NCBI GenBank assembly: GCA_014695255.1
Contig: JACJNX010000053.1
Span: 100,111 to 164,110, forward strand
Length of the DNA: 64,000 nucleotides
Reading direction: 5' to 3'
Source: Cyanobacteria bacterium FACHB-63
GTDB lineage: Bacteria > Cyanobacteriota > Cyanobacteriia > Leptolyngbyales > Leptolyngbyaceae
This document shows positions 17,878-27,261 of this stretch, one piece after another. The position numbers and the translations under genes are program-made. Position 1 is the stretch's first letter; the number at the start of each line of letters is the position of its first letter. The notes below the pieces were generated by a model. It was not told where the DNA came from, did no database searches, and was given only the letters and a program-made list of their open reading frames with translations.

Positions 17878-18144
17878 CTTGATATTCAAGGCATCTCCAA
17901 TATGCTTTGCGGCATCTTGCTGCAACAAAAATGCTTGCAAAATCCCATAAACAATCAAATAGCTTACCCCCTGTTCTTTCACACTAAAAAGCTGCGGGTA
18001 TGCATCTATCGCTATTTGTGTATCTCCAACCAAATATAGAGAGCTACATAATTTATTCCATGTAGCAGAGTCTCTGGGCAAATCAGATTGCCTTCTGCCG
18101 CTATTAATAAAATCTCTTATTCGATCTTCCAAGTCATGAATCAT
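17842..18144 (-). CDS. N-terminal fragment of the split HEPN-like protein
   Basis: The 100-residue product starts at ATG 18142-18144 (MIHDLEDRIRDF) and ends prematurely after LPKDLEEIR because the 32-bp duplication supplies a TAA. It is predicted to be all-helical (YLIVYGILQAFLLQQDAAKHI), consistent with the first helices of a HEPN domain, but lacks the RX5H motif that follows in the restored frame. If expressed, it would be catalytically empty. Confidence 0.5.
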   Translation of the reverse strand: MIHDLEDRIRDFINSGRRQSDLPRDSATWNKLCSSLYLVGDTQIAIDAYPQLFSVKEQGVSYLIVYGILQAFLLQQDAAKHIGDALNIKVKLPKDLEEIR

Positions 18145-18151
18145 GAATCTT

Positions 18152-18470
18152 TGTCATAAAAGATTACCGGCTAACTTGTTACTGGACACGACTTGATCCG
18201 CCTTATTCTGTCTAACTCCTCTAATTCAGAGCCTTATACGGCTTTTCGTCCAGATAAAACTCTAAACCGGGATGATATGTAGAATTTTGTCTGTATATCG
18301 CTCCAAGACGGGCAGTTATGTAGACGAAATTCTGTATAACACACTGATTTGGAGCGTTATCTAGATGCACATCTACACAACACCTCAGATTTGGGTGATT
18401 AGGCAGACGAGAATCTGCATAACACCCTAGTGCAGCGAGTTATACGGAAATCTGTCCATATAGTAGCAAA
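18152..18470. repeat. Degenerate tandem array of about seven 41-bp units with internal dyad symmetry
   Basis: Recurring TTATGTAGA-like starts at about 18193, 18234, 18275, 18316, 18357, 18399 and 18440 give a steady 41-42 bp period. The best unit, from 18315, reads GTTATGTAGACG then AATTCTGTATAAC, an imperfect palindrome, followed by about 16 bp resembling CACTGATTTGGAGC. Units have diverged strongly. The array fills the 341-bp gap between the HEPN-like gene and the deaminase. Repeats are adjacent to decayed linkers rather than unique spacers, so this is not a CRISPR. Confidence 0.65.
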
Positions 18471-18485
18471 TGAAAAATATCTGTT

Positions 18486-19826
18486 TCATTTTTCAAGTAA
18501 ATCATCTAACTCGGTATAGCTGGGTACGATCGCGTCGATCGCTTTCCCCGCTCTCAATACGATTCGATCGTGCTGCGATCGTGACAACAATTCCCGATAA
18601 TTCCGCCCCTTAAATAACACTAAATCCGCAGGCAAACCAATCCCAATTCGTCCCACATTTGGCAAATCCATTAAATCCGCAGGAGTCGAAGTAACTGCCT
18701 TCGCCCAATTTCCAAATGGATGATCCAACTGAGCAATTTTCACCGATTGACTAAACACTTCTAGCCCATCATGATCGCCATAAGCATGAAACGGATCGCG
18801 ACAATTATCAGATGCGATCGCCACCGGAACTCCTGCTTGTTTCAACTCATGTAACAACGTCACTCCGCGCCATCTTGGAGTTTTTCCGGGTCGTCTTCCT
18901 TGTAGGTAGAGATTGCACATTGGAAGGCTCACAATGCCGATTCCAGCTTCTTTTACAAGTGCGATCGTTCTGTCTGCCTCGGTTTCTTCCTGCACTGCCA
19001 AACTGCAACAGTGACCGCAAACAACTCTGCCCTGATACTCATATCGAATTGCGGCTTCTGCGACTCGACGTAAAGTATCTGAGCTTGGATCGTCGTTTTC
19101 ATCGGCGTGAAAATCTAAATCTAAGTTCCGTTCTTTCGCAAGTGAAAAGACGCGATCGATCTGTTGATCAATCTCAGGATTAATAAACGTAACTCCGCCT
19201 AAAATTCCCTCAGATTCTGCGACTAAATCTGCAAGTTTTTCTCCTTCAGGTGTTAAGAAATAATCCAATGAAACGAGACAAACCGCTTGCAAAATAAGCC
19301 GATCTGCCCATTTCTTCCGCAACTCTCGGAAAACCTCAAAGCTAATCGCGCCTTGTTTACCTGCTGAATCTAAATGTGTCCGAATCGCTTTCGTTCCATG
19401 AGCATAACTACACTTTAAGCCAAACTCCATGCGACGATACACATCTTCTGCATTCCAGTTCTTCTCTGAATCTGCGCGGACTGTTGCTAACGCACTCTCA
19501 AACGTTCCGTCTAGATTGGATGCCCGATTCCAAATGTGTCCTTTATCTAAATGAGTATGCAAATCCACAAAACCCGCCCAAACCATTCCGCCCTGTAAAT
19601 CGATCGACGCAACCGCATCACTGTTCTGAGTCCCGACTGGAACGATCGCAGAAATTGCCCCTCCAACAATCTCTAAATCGACGTTGAGCAAGTGATCTGA
19701 AGCATTCTGCGTTGTCCAAGGCTGCTCAACCAGCAAGCAGGCAGGTACATGAGCATTTCTAATCCAATAGTGATCCGCATCGAAAATCATAAAATCCGAG
19801 CCATTGCATTCCTCTGATTTTGCCAT
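18486..19826 (-). CDS. codA: Cytosine deaminase-type amidohydrolase
   Basis: The 446-residue protein matches metal-dependent cytosine deaminases of the CodA type (cytosine to uracil, pyrimidine salvage). Metal and catalytic motifs are VDLHTHLDKGH, FHADEN, CGHCCSL and ASDNCRDPF, in the right order. The composite beta-sandwich strands at both ends are present. I take ATG 19826; a second in-frame ATG at 19790 (MIFDADHYWIRNAHVP) better matches homologue starts, and neither has a strong ribosome-binding site. Related deaminases acting on isoguanine or other amines cannot be excluded. Confidence 0.85.
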   Translation of the reverse strand: MAKSEECNGSDFMIFDADHYWIRNAHVPACLLVEQPWTTQNASDHLLNVDLEIVGGAISAIVPVGTQNSDAVASIDLQGGMVWAGFVDLHTHLDKGHIWNRASNLDGTFESALATVRADSEKNWNAEDVYRRMEFGLKCSYAHGTKAIRTHLDSAGKQGAISFEVFRELRKKWADRLILQAVCLVSLDYFLTPEGEKLADLVAESEGILGGVTFINPEIDQQIDRVFSLAKERNLDLDFHADENDDPSSDTLRRVAEAAIRYEYQGRVVCGHCCSLAVQEETEADRTIALVKEAGIGIVSLPMCNLYLQGRRPGKTPRWRGVTLLHELKQAGVPVAIASDNCRDPFHAYGDHDGLEVFSQSVKIAQLDHPFGNWAKAVTSTPADLMDLPNVGRIGIGLPADLVLFKGRNYRELLSRSQHDRIVLRAGKAIDAIVPSYTELDDLLEK

Positions 19827-19894
19827 GCAACTCGAATAAATCCGAGTAAACTAAGAAAGCCTGGAAACCAATGTAAAAAAAGCGACATACCGAT

Positions 19895-20518
19895 ATGGAG
19901 TGGCACCCGACCGACGCACAAAGCTTGGCCATCATCGATCGAGAAGTGGGCGATCACACCCTATCTCCGGCTGAATATGAAATCGTCCGACGCGCGATTT
20001 ATGCAACTGCGGATTTTGACTACAAATCGCTAATTTATTTCTCTGATTTGGCGCTGCAATCTGGCGCAGCAGCGCTTGCGGCTCGAACAACCATTATTGT
20101 CGATGTCCCAATGGTGCAGGTTGGAATTAATACCAACATTCAAAACACCTTTGCCAATCCGATCTATTGCAGCATGGAGACAATCACTCGTCCTCAGAAA
20201 GAGAAAACCCGTGCGGCCTGGGGCATTGAAACGTTAGCCAGACGTTATCCAGAAGGAATCTTTGTCGTCGGGCAATCTCAAACCGCACTAATGACGCTTG
20301 CCGCTCTCATTCAAGCGGAGGAAATTAAACCTGCTTTAGTCATTGCCACACCATCCGGTTTTCTCGATGTCGATGCTGCCAAAGCGCGATTGAGTGATTC
20401 TCTAGTTCCGCACATTCGCACCGAAGGCAGAAAAGGAAGTGCAGTCGTTGCCGCCGCGATCGTCAATGCCCTCGTGGATCTCGCGTGGCAAGCCTACGGG
20501 GGCAATCAAGCAAGTTAA
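19895..20518 (+). CDS. cobH: Precorrin-8X methylmutase CobH/CbiC
   Basis: This 207-residue enzyme shifts a methyl group within precorrin-8X (or its cobalt form) to give hydrogenobyrinate during cobalamin synthesis. Family features are the N-terminal EIVRRAIYATADFDY, a central VQVGIN, AIVNALVDLA at the end and a typical length. No other corrin genes lie nearby, consistent with scattered cob genes in cyanobacteria. The last four bases overlap the stop of the convergent gene. Confidence 0.93.
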   Translation: MEWHPTDAQSLAIIDREVGDHTLSPAEYEIVRRAIYATADFDYKSLIYFSDLALQSGAAALAARTTIIVDVPMVQVGINTNIQNTFANPIYCSMETITRPQKEKTRAAWGIETLARRYPEGIFVVGQSQTALMTLAALIQAEEIKPALVIATPSGFLDVDAAKARLSDSLVPHIRTEGRKGSAVVAAAIVNALVDLAWQAYGGNQAS

Positions 20519-21294
20519 CGTCGCCGTCTCGATCGTGGAATCCGTTTTCTCGGTTGCGGTGCTTCAAACTGCTCGTCGCGATCGTCGTACTCATCCGGTG
20601 CATCGCGACGATCGTCGTACTGGTCGGGTTCAACCGCGATCGTATTCAACCGCCGACTCACCGCTTCAAATTCATCCCGTCGCAAGTAAGGGTAATCACT
20701 CACCCAAACCCCGACACGGCTGACAAACACGTCACTCACTTTGGCAATTCGGCTCAGATCTGGACGATCGGACATCACCAGCATTTCTGCCGTATCTCCG
20801 ACCCGAATCGCTTGGTGTTCCCGTTTAAGCGGCACTTGAATCCGCGTGGCAAATCCCGACTCATCCCCAACTTCTACATTAATCCGCCGCTCCCGATTCT
20901 CTGTGACAACCAAATCGCCCCGGCTATTCACGCTTTCTTGAGTGCTGACGACTTCATCGCTGACGAAGACATCGAACACCTCGCCACGCAAAAATCCCGC
21001 GTACTTATAGCGCCGACACGAGGCATTCCGCATTCCCGCCTGAACTGCGGGACTCCATAGCCAATACACCAGCGCCAACAGCGACACGAAGAAGCTGATC
21101 CCTTGAAGCACATCCTGCAATTCGCCCGATGCAAAAAACGCCCGAATTAGCAGCACGGTTGCCAGCGCCGAAATCGAGATCAGCACTCGACGCAGGAAAT
21201 CGGGAAACTTACCCCAGCAATACTTGTACTGAGCGCCAGTCCCCACGAAGGGAATCAGATCTTCAAATTTCTTACGGCTTAAAGGAACTAGCAT
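20515..21294 (-). CDS. Conserved cyanobacterial membrane protein with charged C-terminal tail
   Basis: The 259-residue protein has two hydrophobic segments near residues 36-52 and 63-80, then a soluble domain, ending in a highly charged tail with repeated DDR and DEYDDRD groups and a final RRRR run. Homologues are sometimes labelled phosphate transporter permease, but the sequence shows no permease architecture. Function is unknown. The tail may bind nucleic acid or phospholipid (inference). It converges with cobH with a 4-bp stop overlap. Confidence 0.7.
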   Translation of the reverse strand: MLVPLSRKKFEDLIPFVGTGAQYKYCWGKFPDFLRRVLISISALATVLLIRAFFASGELQDVLQGISFFVSLLALVYWLWSPAVQAGMRNASCRRYKYAGFLRGEVFDVFVSDEVVSTQESVNSRGDLVVTENRERRINVEVGDESGFATRIQVPLKREHQAIRVGDTAEMLVMSDRPDLSRIAKVSDVFVSRVGVWVSDYPYLRRDEFEAVSRRLNTIAVEPDQYDDRRDAPDEYDDRDEQFEAPQPRKRIPRSRRRR

Positions 21295-21390
21295 AGGTCA
21301 GTCGATCGACAAACAAAACGGCGTTCCTCAATTCTAGACTGGAGGAAAAGCAATCGCGATCGGGATTGTTGTTTGCTCAACAAATCGCAC

Positions 21391-24300
21391 TCAACGATAA
21401 AGCCAAACGCGCAGCAGTGATAATAACTGCTCAGTATCAACAGGTTTGGTAATGTAATCAGAGGCACCTGCTTCGATACATTTTTCTCGATCGCCCTGCA
21501 TTGCTTTTGCAGTGAGCGCAATGATCGGTAGCGATCGAAATTGCGGTTGTTCTCGGATGGCGCGAGTTGTCTCATACCCATCCATTTCTGGCATCATGAC
21601 ATCCATCAGAACGACATTTATATCTGGATGGGCTTGCAGCATTTCAATGCCTTCGCGCCCATTCTCAGCGTAGAACACTTCCATCTGCTGACGTTCTAGC
21701 AAGCTTGTCAATGCAAAAATGTTCCGCATATCATCATCGATAATCAAGACTTGCTTGTTTCCTAACACAGAATCGGTTTGATGGAGATCTTCTAGGATTT
21801 GGCGTTTGGGCTGCGGTAGGTTGGCTTGTACACGGTGAAGAAACAGTGCGGTTTCATCGAGTAAGCGTTCGGGCGATCGTACATCTTTGATGATGATTGT
21901 TTCTGCAAGGCGTTTTAGCTGCGTCTCTTCTGGGCGGGTTAGCTCTTTGCCGGTATAGATGATGATGGGAATTTTAGATAAAGCATCGTCTTGCTTGATT
22001 TGTTCGATCAGATCAAAACCGCTCATATCTGGGAGTCCCAAGTCCATTACAACACAGTCAATTTGCTGTGAGTGTAATGTTGATAAAGCATCTTTTGCCG
22101 TGTAAGCAGCAATGCTATTGACATCTCCATTTCCAATCAGCTCAATGATGCTTTGAGCTTGTACGGTGTCATCTTCAATGATCAGCAAGTTTTTGACGCG
22201 CCGATCGATAAAGCTCTGAATGTCCCCAAACAAGTGAGCTAAGTCTTCTGAAGAAACAGGCTTTTGAAGATAAGCGATCGCGCCCAATTGCAATCCGCGT
22301 TGGCGCTGATCGTCGCTCGACAGAATGTGAACCGGAATGTGACGCAGTTCTGGATCACGCTTTAAGCGATCGAGGACTGTCCATCCATCCATATCTGGCA
22401 AATGCAGATCTAGTAAAATTGCACCGGGTTTAAACTGCTGCGCCAGTGCAAGTCCTGTTTGACTTCTTAAAGCCACAAGCACCTTGAAGCCTTGCTGTTG
22501 GGCAATATCTGTGAGAATTTTGACGAAGTTTACATCGTCTTCGATGATCAGTAGCACTCGATCGCCCCCGTGAATCGAAGCACGATCGTCTGAAACTTCC
22601 GGAATCGGCGTGACGGTTGGTATAGGGCGAGGCACAGAAGGAGCGACTGGCTCTGGAGGCGCTGCAAAGGTGCTTTGGGTTTGAGGGAGATAAAGCGTGA
22701 AGGTACTGCCGCGATCGGGTTCACTGGTCACTTCAATAAAGCCACCCAGTCGATGGGCTAACTCTCGACTAATCGAAAGTCCTAAGCCTGTCCCCCCAAA
22801 CTTACGGCTGGTTGTACCATCAACCTGCTGAAATGCTTCAAAAATTAGCTGTAGCTTCTCACGCGGAATGCCAATTCCGGTATCCTGCACTGCAAAAAAA
22901 ACTTTTTGATCCTGAGTCGAACCCATCCGAACAGTAACGCTTCCTTGTTCCGTGAATTTAAAGGCATTGGCGAGTAGATTCTTGAGAATCTGCTGAAGGC
23001 GTTTGCTATCGGTTGAAATCACTTCTGGTGTTTGAGGCTGACGCTCGATCGAGAAAGTGAGTTCTTTACTATTGGCAATCTGACGGAAGGTGCGATCGAG
23101 GCTCAGTTGCAGATCGGCGAGTTTGACAGGTTCAATGTCGATGGCAATGGTTCCTGATTCAATCTTGGCAAGGTCAAGAATGTCATTAATCAAGGTCAGC
23201 AAATCACTTCCCGAAGAATAGATAGTTTTACTGTATTCGACTTGCTTCTCGGTTAAATTCTGATCTGCATTGTCGCTAAGAATCTTTGCGAGAATCAGCA
23301 AGCTGTTGAGCGGTGTTCTCAGCTCATGCGACATATTCGCCAGAAACTCAGATTTATACCGGGATGAAATTTCTAACTGTTCTGCCTTTTCTTGCAGCGC
23401 CAGCATCGCTTGATCAATCTCACCGTTTTTCTGTTCAACTTCGCGCTTTTGTGCGGCTAGGAGTTCTGCTTTTTCTTCAAGCTCTTCGTTGAGCTGCTGG
23501 AGTTCTTCGTTTGAAACTTTTAGCTCTTCTTGTTGTTCTTGCAAACGAAGCTCTGATTCTTCTAGATCGCGGGTCTTGTCTTGAAGCTGTTGATTGCTTT
23601 GGTAAAGTTCCTCTTGCTGACTTCTGAGTGCTTCAGCCAGTGCTTGGGACTCTTTGAGTAACTGCTGCGTTTTTGCATCAGATGCGATCGCTTTGAGCAC
23701 GACTCCAATTGTTTGAGCTAATCGCTCTAGCAAGGTGAGTTGAACCTCTGTAAATCGCTGAAATGATGCTAACTCAAGTACCGCAACGACCTCGTTTTCA
23801 AACAGTACGGGTAAAACAATCACATTGATTGGGCTTGCATCTCCTAGGCCCGATCGAATCCGAATGTAGTCGCTTGGAACATCCGTTAAAAGAATGGGTT
23901 GTTTCTCTAGCGCACATTGTCCGACTAACCCCTCGCCTAAGTGAAACTGATTCGATAGCTGTTTGCGCTCCTGATACGCATAGCTACTTAACAGTTTTAG
24001 TACAGGTGGCGATAGTTCTGTATTCATCACGTAAAATGCGCCATGCCGAGATCCGACTAATGGAGCAAGGTGCGATAACATCAATCGCGACACCGTTTCT
24101 AAGCTGCGCTCTCCCTGAATCAGGTGGGAGAATTCTGCTAAGTTGGTCTGTAGCCAGGTCTGGCGATCGCTCCTTTGCAGACTATCGCGCAAACTGTCTA
24201 CCATTTGTCGCAAGGTGCGCGTTAGGATACCAACTTCGTCCTGACGATCCAGCCTAGGCAGTTGTGCCGATAAATCACCGTCAGCAATTTTCTCAGCAGT

Positions 24301-24957
24301 CCGCGAGACCTGAGTTAAAGGGGTTGAGATATGGCGATTGAGCAAAAAGCCCAAAATTGCAAGCAGCGTAAACGCAAGCGGCATTCCGATCGCAATGCTA
24401 TCCAGCGTACTCTGTGCGGCAATATTGGCATTTCTGGAGCGCTGATCCAGTAGCCTTTGTTCTCGCACCTTCATCTGATCGATGACTCGTCGAATCTGAT
24501 CGGTAAGAGGCTTGCCGCGCCGTACACTATCATCTTGTATGACTGCTTGTAGTCCTCGCGCTTGTCTGAGGGCAATGCGCTCCTTCATCAGTTCGATGCG
24601 TTGATCAACTAGACCCGCTAACTGCTTTATATCCTGTTGTTGAGTAGGATTGTCTAGAGTTAGCTGGCGAACATTGTCAATCCTTTGCTGAACCGTACTG
24701 ATAGCAAGGTTATAGGGCTGCAAATACGGTGTTTCACCGGTTAATAGATATCCCCGCTGTCCATTCTCAGCTTCAATGATCAAGGATAGAATGTCTTCAA
24801 GCTCGCTTAAGACCTGATAAGTATGAGTGACCCAGCGTGAGGTTGTGATCGATTCACGGGTTCCACTGTATGAGACAATTCCGATCGCTGCAAAAATGGA
24901 GAGTCCGAGTCCAAATGCCGCTCCGATCTTTGTCCCAATTCGCAAGCGCTTCAACAT
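21391..24957 (-). CDS. CHASE3-HAMP-GAF hybrid histidine kinase with three receiver domains
   Basis: A 1188-residue sensor kinase. Order: membrane helix (12-30), CHASE3 sensor (about 35-180, with [12 protein letters not shown]), second helix (about 185-205), HAMP, GAF (about 275-430), long coiled coil (430-535), HisKA with phospho-His in [12 protein letters not shown] (about 545), HATPase ([12 protein letters not shown]), then three receivers. Phosphoacceptor Asp residues are visible as [22 protein letters not shown] and [11 protein letters not shown]. In the middle receiver the usual Lys-Pro is Lys-Asp. The CHASE3 domain should lie outside the membrane. The stimulus is unknown and no partner regulator is adjacent. 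Confidence 0.92.
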   Translation of the reverse strand: MLKRLRIGTKIGAAFGLGLSIFAAIGIVSYSGTRESITTSRWVTHTYQVLSELEDILSLIIEAENGQRGYLLTGETPYLQPYNLAISTVQQRIDNVRQLTLDNPTQQQDIKQLAGLVDQRIELMKERIALRQARGLQAVIQDDSVRRGKPLTDQIRRVIDQMKVREQRLLDQRSRNANIAAQSTLDSIAIGMPLAFTLLAILGFLLNRHISTPLTQVSRTAEKIADGDLSAQLPRLDRQDEVGILTRTLRQMVDSLRDSLQRSDRQTWLQTNLAEFSHLIQGERSLETVSRLMLSHLAPLVGSRHGAFYVMNTELSPPVLKLLSSYAYQERKQLSNQFHLGEGLVGQCALEKQPILLTDVPSDYIRIRSGLGDASPINVIVLPVLFENEVVAVLELASFQRFTEVQLTLLERLAQTIGVVLKAIASDAKTQQLLKESQALAEALRSQQEELYQSNQQLQDKTRDLEESELRLQEQQEELKVSNEELQQLNEELEEKAELLAAQKREVEQKNGEIDQAMLALQEKAEQLEISSRYKSEFLANMSHELRTPLNSLLILAKILSDNADQNLTEKQVEYSKTIYSSGSDLLTLINDILDLAKIESGTIAIDIEPVKLADLQLSLDRTFRQIANSKELTFSIERQPQTPEVISTDSKRLQQILKNLLANAFKFTEQGSVTVRMGSTQDQKVFFAVQDTGIGIPREKLQLIFEAFQQVDGTTSRKFGGTGLGLSISRELAHRLGGFIEVTSEPDRGSTFTLYLPQTQSTFAAPPEPVAPSVPRPIPTVTPIPEVSDDRASIHGGDRVLLIIEDDVNFVKILTDIAQQQGFKVLVALRSQTGLALAQQFKPGAILLDLHLPDMDGWTVLDRLKRDPELRHIPVHILSSDDQRQRGLQLGAIAYLQKPVSSEDLAHLFGDIQSFIDRRVKNLLIIEDDTVQAQSIIELIGNGDVNSIAAYTAKDALSTLHSQQIDCVVMDLGLPDMSGFDLIEQIKQDDALSKIPIIIYTGKELTRPEETQLKRLAETIIIKDVRSPERLLDETALFLHRVQANLPQPKRQILEDLHQTDSVLGNKQVLIIDDDMRNIFALTSLLERQQMEVFYAENGREGIEMLQAHPDINVVLMDVMMPEMDGYETTRAIREQPQFRSLPIIALTAKAMQGDREKCIEAGASDYITKPVDTEQLLSLLRVWLYR

Positions 24958-25036
24958 TTTTTACCCAGTGCGATCGTGCATTCAGCATTCGATTGTCTGA
25001 TGGTTAGAAGAATTGACACATCTAACTTTAGGTAGA

Positions 25037-25068
25037 GAGGCGAGAGAGAATTGCTTATCTCTCACCTC
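25037..25068 (-). terminator. Hairpin downstream of msrB
   Basis: GAGGCGAGAGA at 25037-25047 pairs with TCTCTCACCTC at 25058-25068 with one mismatch, seven bases past the msrB stop. No clear T-run. Confidence 0.5.
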
Positions 25069-25074
25069 ATGTTT

Positions 25075-25482
25075 CTATTCTGGAACGAATTCTAAAGCAA
25101 CACCATTCATGCAATATCTCTGTCCTGTTGGACGCGGACCGTCTTCAAACACATGACCTAAATGCCCGCCACACTTAGCACAGTGAACTTCAACGCGAGT
25201 CATGAAGAACGATCGATCAACTGTGATATCGATCGCGTTTTCTAAGGGTGCATAGAAGCTGGGCCAACCTGTACCGCTATTGAACTTAGTTTCAGATGAG
25301 AACAATGGCGTTCCACAGCCTGCACAAGAGAACGTACCCTTGCCGTATTCCTTATCGAGTGGGCTAGTTCCGGCTCGTTCTGTGCCATGTTTGCGTAACA
25401 CTCGAAACTGGTCTGGAGTGAGCGAAGCTTTCCATTCTTCCTCGGTTTTGTTGATTTCAAATGAATTGTTTTGAGTGTTCAT
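25075..25482 (-). CDS. msrB: Peptide-methionine (R)-S-oxide reductase
   Basis: This 135-residue enzyme reduces methionine-R-sulfoxide in proteins. The zinc-binding CxxC pairs are Cys53/Cys56 and Cys101/Cys104, and the catalytic cysteine is Cys124 in RYCMNG. The GTGWPSFY substrate-binding segment and GHVFEDGP are also present. No transit or signal peptide is seen, so it is cytosolic. It is divergent from the htrA-type protease gene, another protein-quality factor. Confidence 0.95.
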   Translation of the reverse strand: MNTQNNSFEINKTEEEWKASLTPDQFRVLRKHGTERAGTSPLDKEYGKGTFSCAGCGTPLFSSETKFNSGTGWPSFYAPLENAIDITVDRSFFMTRVEVHCAKCGGHLGHVFEDGPRPTGQRYCMNGVALEFVPE

Positions 25483-25600
25483 TACAGCAATGTTGTTTCT
25501 AGTGTTCTTACTTTATTTTAGCAAGCCTTCTAAATTTCCCTCGCAAGCATGAAGTCAAGAAAACGGCGATCGCGCTTGATTTGAGTGGTTTACTTCAAGT

Positions 25601-26698
25601 ATGGCTATGATCAAGCGACTTCTGGGATATGTCAGTGTGTTAGTGCTGAGTTTGGGATGGATGCTGCCGGCTCAGGCGGCTCCGTTTGGGCAGGGCGATA
25701 ACTTTGTCACTGCGGCGATCGATAAAGTTGAGGCGGCAGTGGTGCAGGTGAATGTGTCGCGTAACTTAGGCGGTGATGTGCCGGGCGCTTTAAGACCGTT
25801 TTTGGGCAATCCGCAATCCGGTTCTTCTTCAAGAGTGCTGCGGGGATTGGGATCAGGGTTTGTGATTGATAAAAACGGTAAGATTCTTACCAATTCGCAC
25901 GTTGTTGATAGTGCGGACACAGTAACCGTCTCATTTCAAGATGGACGAGTGCTAGAAGGCAAAGTGTTGGGTAAAGATCCAGTGACAGATGTGGCTGTAA
26001 TTCAGGTGCAAGCTGAGAACTTACCCACGGTAACGCTAGGAAATTCTGACGAGGTGCGGCAGGGACAATGGGCGATCGCGATCGGGAATCCATTAGGACT
26101 TCAAGAAACCGTAACGGTCGGGGTGATTAGCGGAACAGAGCGATCAAGCGTAGATATTGGTGTTCCCGATAAGCGGGTGGGATTTATTCAAACCGATGCA
26201 GCAATTAATCCAGGGAATTCTGGCGGGCCATTATTAAATGCGAATGGTGATGTAATTGGAATCAATACAGCAATCATTCAGGGAACGCAAGGATTAGGAT
26301 TTGCTATTCCGATTAATACGGCACAAAATGTAGCACAGCAATTAATCGCAACGGGAACCGTGACGCATCCCTATATTGGAGTTCAATTAGTTGCGCTTGA
26401 TCCGAATGTAAAAGACTTTATTAATCGCGCTCCCAACAGCCGCATGAAGGTTGAGGACGATCGCGGCATTCTAGTGGTTGGAGTCGGTCGTGGAACGCCT
26501 GCGGCAAAGGCAGGACTCAAAGCGGGAGACGTGATTCAATCTGTGAATGATCAGCCAATTCAAAACGTGAAAACGATTCAGCAATTGGTCGATCAAGCAG
26601 GGGTCGATGGCAGTTTGAGTGTCAACGTGAAGCGGAGCGATCGTACGGTTGCATTGACGATTTCACCGGAGCAATTACCTGCGGTTGAGGCGCAGTAA
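25601..26698 (+). CDS. Deg/HtrA-family serine protease with one PDZ domain
   Basis: The 365-residue protein begins with a signal peptide cleaved near AQA-AP (residue 26), so it acts in the periplasm or thylakoid lumen. The trypsin-like catalytic triad is His100 in TNSHVV, Asp130 in DPVTDVAVI and Ser207 in INPGNSGGPL. A single PDZ domain covers about residues 255-355 (VGRGTPAAKAGLKAGDVI). Size and layout fit the cyanobacterial HhoA/HhoB/HtrA group (protein quality control under heat and light stress). Which paralogue it is cannot be decided here. ATG 25601 and ATG 25607 are both possible starts. Confidence 0.92.
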   Translation: MAMIKRLLGYVSVLVLSLGWMLPAQAAPFGQGDNFVTAAIDKVEAAVVQVNVSRNLGGDVPGALRPFLGNPQSGSSSRVLRGLGSGFVIDKNGKILTNSHVVDSADTVTVSFQDGRVLEGKVLGKDPVTDVAVIQVQAENLPTVTLGNSDEVRQGQWAIAIGNPLGLQETVTVGVISGTERSSVDIGVPDKRVGFIQTDAAINPGNSGGPLLNANGDVIGINTAIIQGTQGLGFAIPINTAQNVAQQLIATGTVTHPYIGVQLVALDPNVKDFINRAPNSRMKVEDDRGILVVGVGRGTPAAKAGLKAGDVIQSVNDQPIQNVKTIQQLVDQAGVDGSLSVNVKRSDRTVALTISPEQLPAVEAQ

Positions 26699-26710
26699 AG
26701 TTGAATCGTA

Positions 26711-26738
26711 GGTGCGCCGCGATTAATCGTGTCGCACC
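26711..26738 (+). terminator. Hairpin downstream of the Deg protease gene
   Basis: GGTGCGCCGCGAT folds on ATCGTGTCGCACC with one mismatch, one G-U pair and a two-base loop, 12 bases past the stop. It lacks a T-run. Confidence 0.5.
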
Positions 26739-26913
26739 ACGAGTTCTCAGCAACATCGCCCTGATGCAGTTGTGGATCAAACTCGACTTGCCTCACGATT
26801 TGTCGATCGTTTGATCGCCCCAAAGTTGATTAATTGATCTAGTGCAGTAAACATTTCAACTAAGTTCCGAGCAGGCAAATCTGGCTTTGTTATTCGTCGC
26901 GAGATTCATTCCC

Positions 26914-27129
26914 TTACTCCTGCTGAATGGTTTGGGATTGTTCAACCGTTAAAGCATTGTCTACGCTGTCGTGATATTCGGGCAGCAACTCCCGCTCCTC
27001 GATCGAGCCGAGCGATCGTTCTAAATCTTCAGTTGCCAAGGTACAACTTTCACCCGACCCGTTTAGCACCATTTCTGTAACTTTGCCATCTTTACCGATG
27101 CGATACTCAATCTGCTGATAGTTTGCCAT
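26914..27129 (-). CDS. DUF2997 family small protein
   Basis: This 71-residue acidic protein fits DUF2997, small cyanobacterial proteins beginning with a Tyr-rich strand and an IxxDGKVTExVL pattern (here YRIGKDGKVTEMVLNG), followed by Cys and a LExxLG segment. In other genomes DUF2997 genes often accompany the Ycf35-like DUF1257; no such partner is adjacent here. Function is unknown. Confidence 0.72.
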   Translation of the reverse strand: MANYQQIEYRIGKDGKVTEMVLNGSGESCTLATEDLERSLGSIEERELLPEYHDSVDNALTVEQSQTIQQE

Positions 27130-27204
27130 CGTTTTAGAAGCAGTAGGCTTGCACTTGCATTATGCAACAGGAAATTAGATTCAAACTAGAAAAAGTGTAC
27201 TACA

Positions 27205-27243
27205 AAACCCGACCCTGAGATTCAGTTCTCAAGCATCGGGTTT
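27205..27243 (-). terminator. Terminator of the DUF4142 gene
   Basis: AAACCCGA at 27205-27212 pairs with TCGGGTTT at 27236-27243. On the minus strand the stem is followed by TTTTG. It lies 19 bases past the DUF4142 stop. Confidence 0.55.
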
Positions 27244-27261
27244 AAATTGCTTCAATTATGC

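Larger units (their letters stand above)
17189..18144 (-). pseudogene. HEPN-like (RX5H) protein gene interrupted by a 32-bp tandem duplication
   Basis: Two minus-strand frames, 18144-17842 and 17761-17189, are halves of one gene. The 32-bp unit at 17846-17877 is repeated exactly at 17814-17845; its length is not a multiple of three and brings in a TAA. Removing one copy restores a continuous 307-residue frame. The restored junction reads LEEIRIIRNNAAGHPSY, with R-N-x4-H, the RX4-6H active-site pattern of HEPN ribonucleases, exactly at the break. The flanking N-terminal half is helical, as in HEPN folds. The gene is AT-rich and almost free of CGATCG, unlike its neighbours, suggesting transfer. 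An RNase toxin or anti-phage role is inference. Confidence 0.7.

Noticed and set aside
18152..18470. CRISPR array
   Set aside because: The 41-bp units are degenerate along their full length and the stretches between palindromes are themselves related, so there are no unique spacers; no cas genes are nearby.
20515..21294. Phosphate ABC transporter permease
   Set aside because: This label is used for homologues, but only two membrane helices and a charged tail are present.
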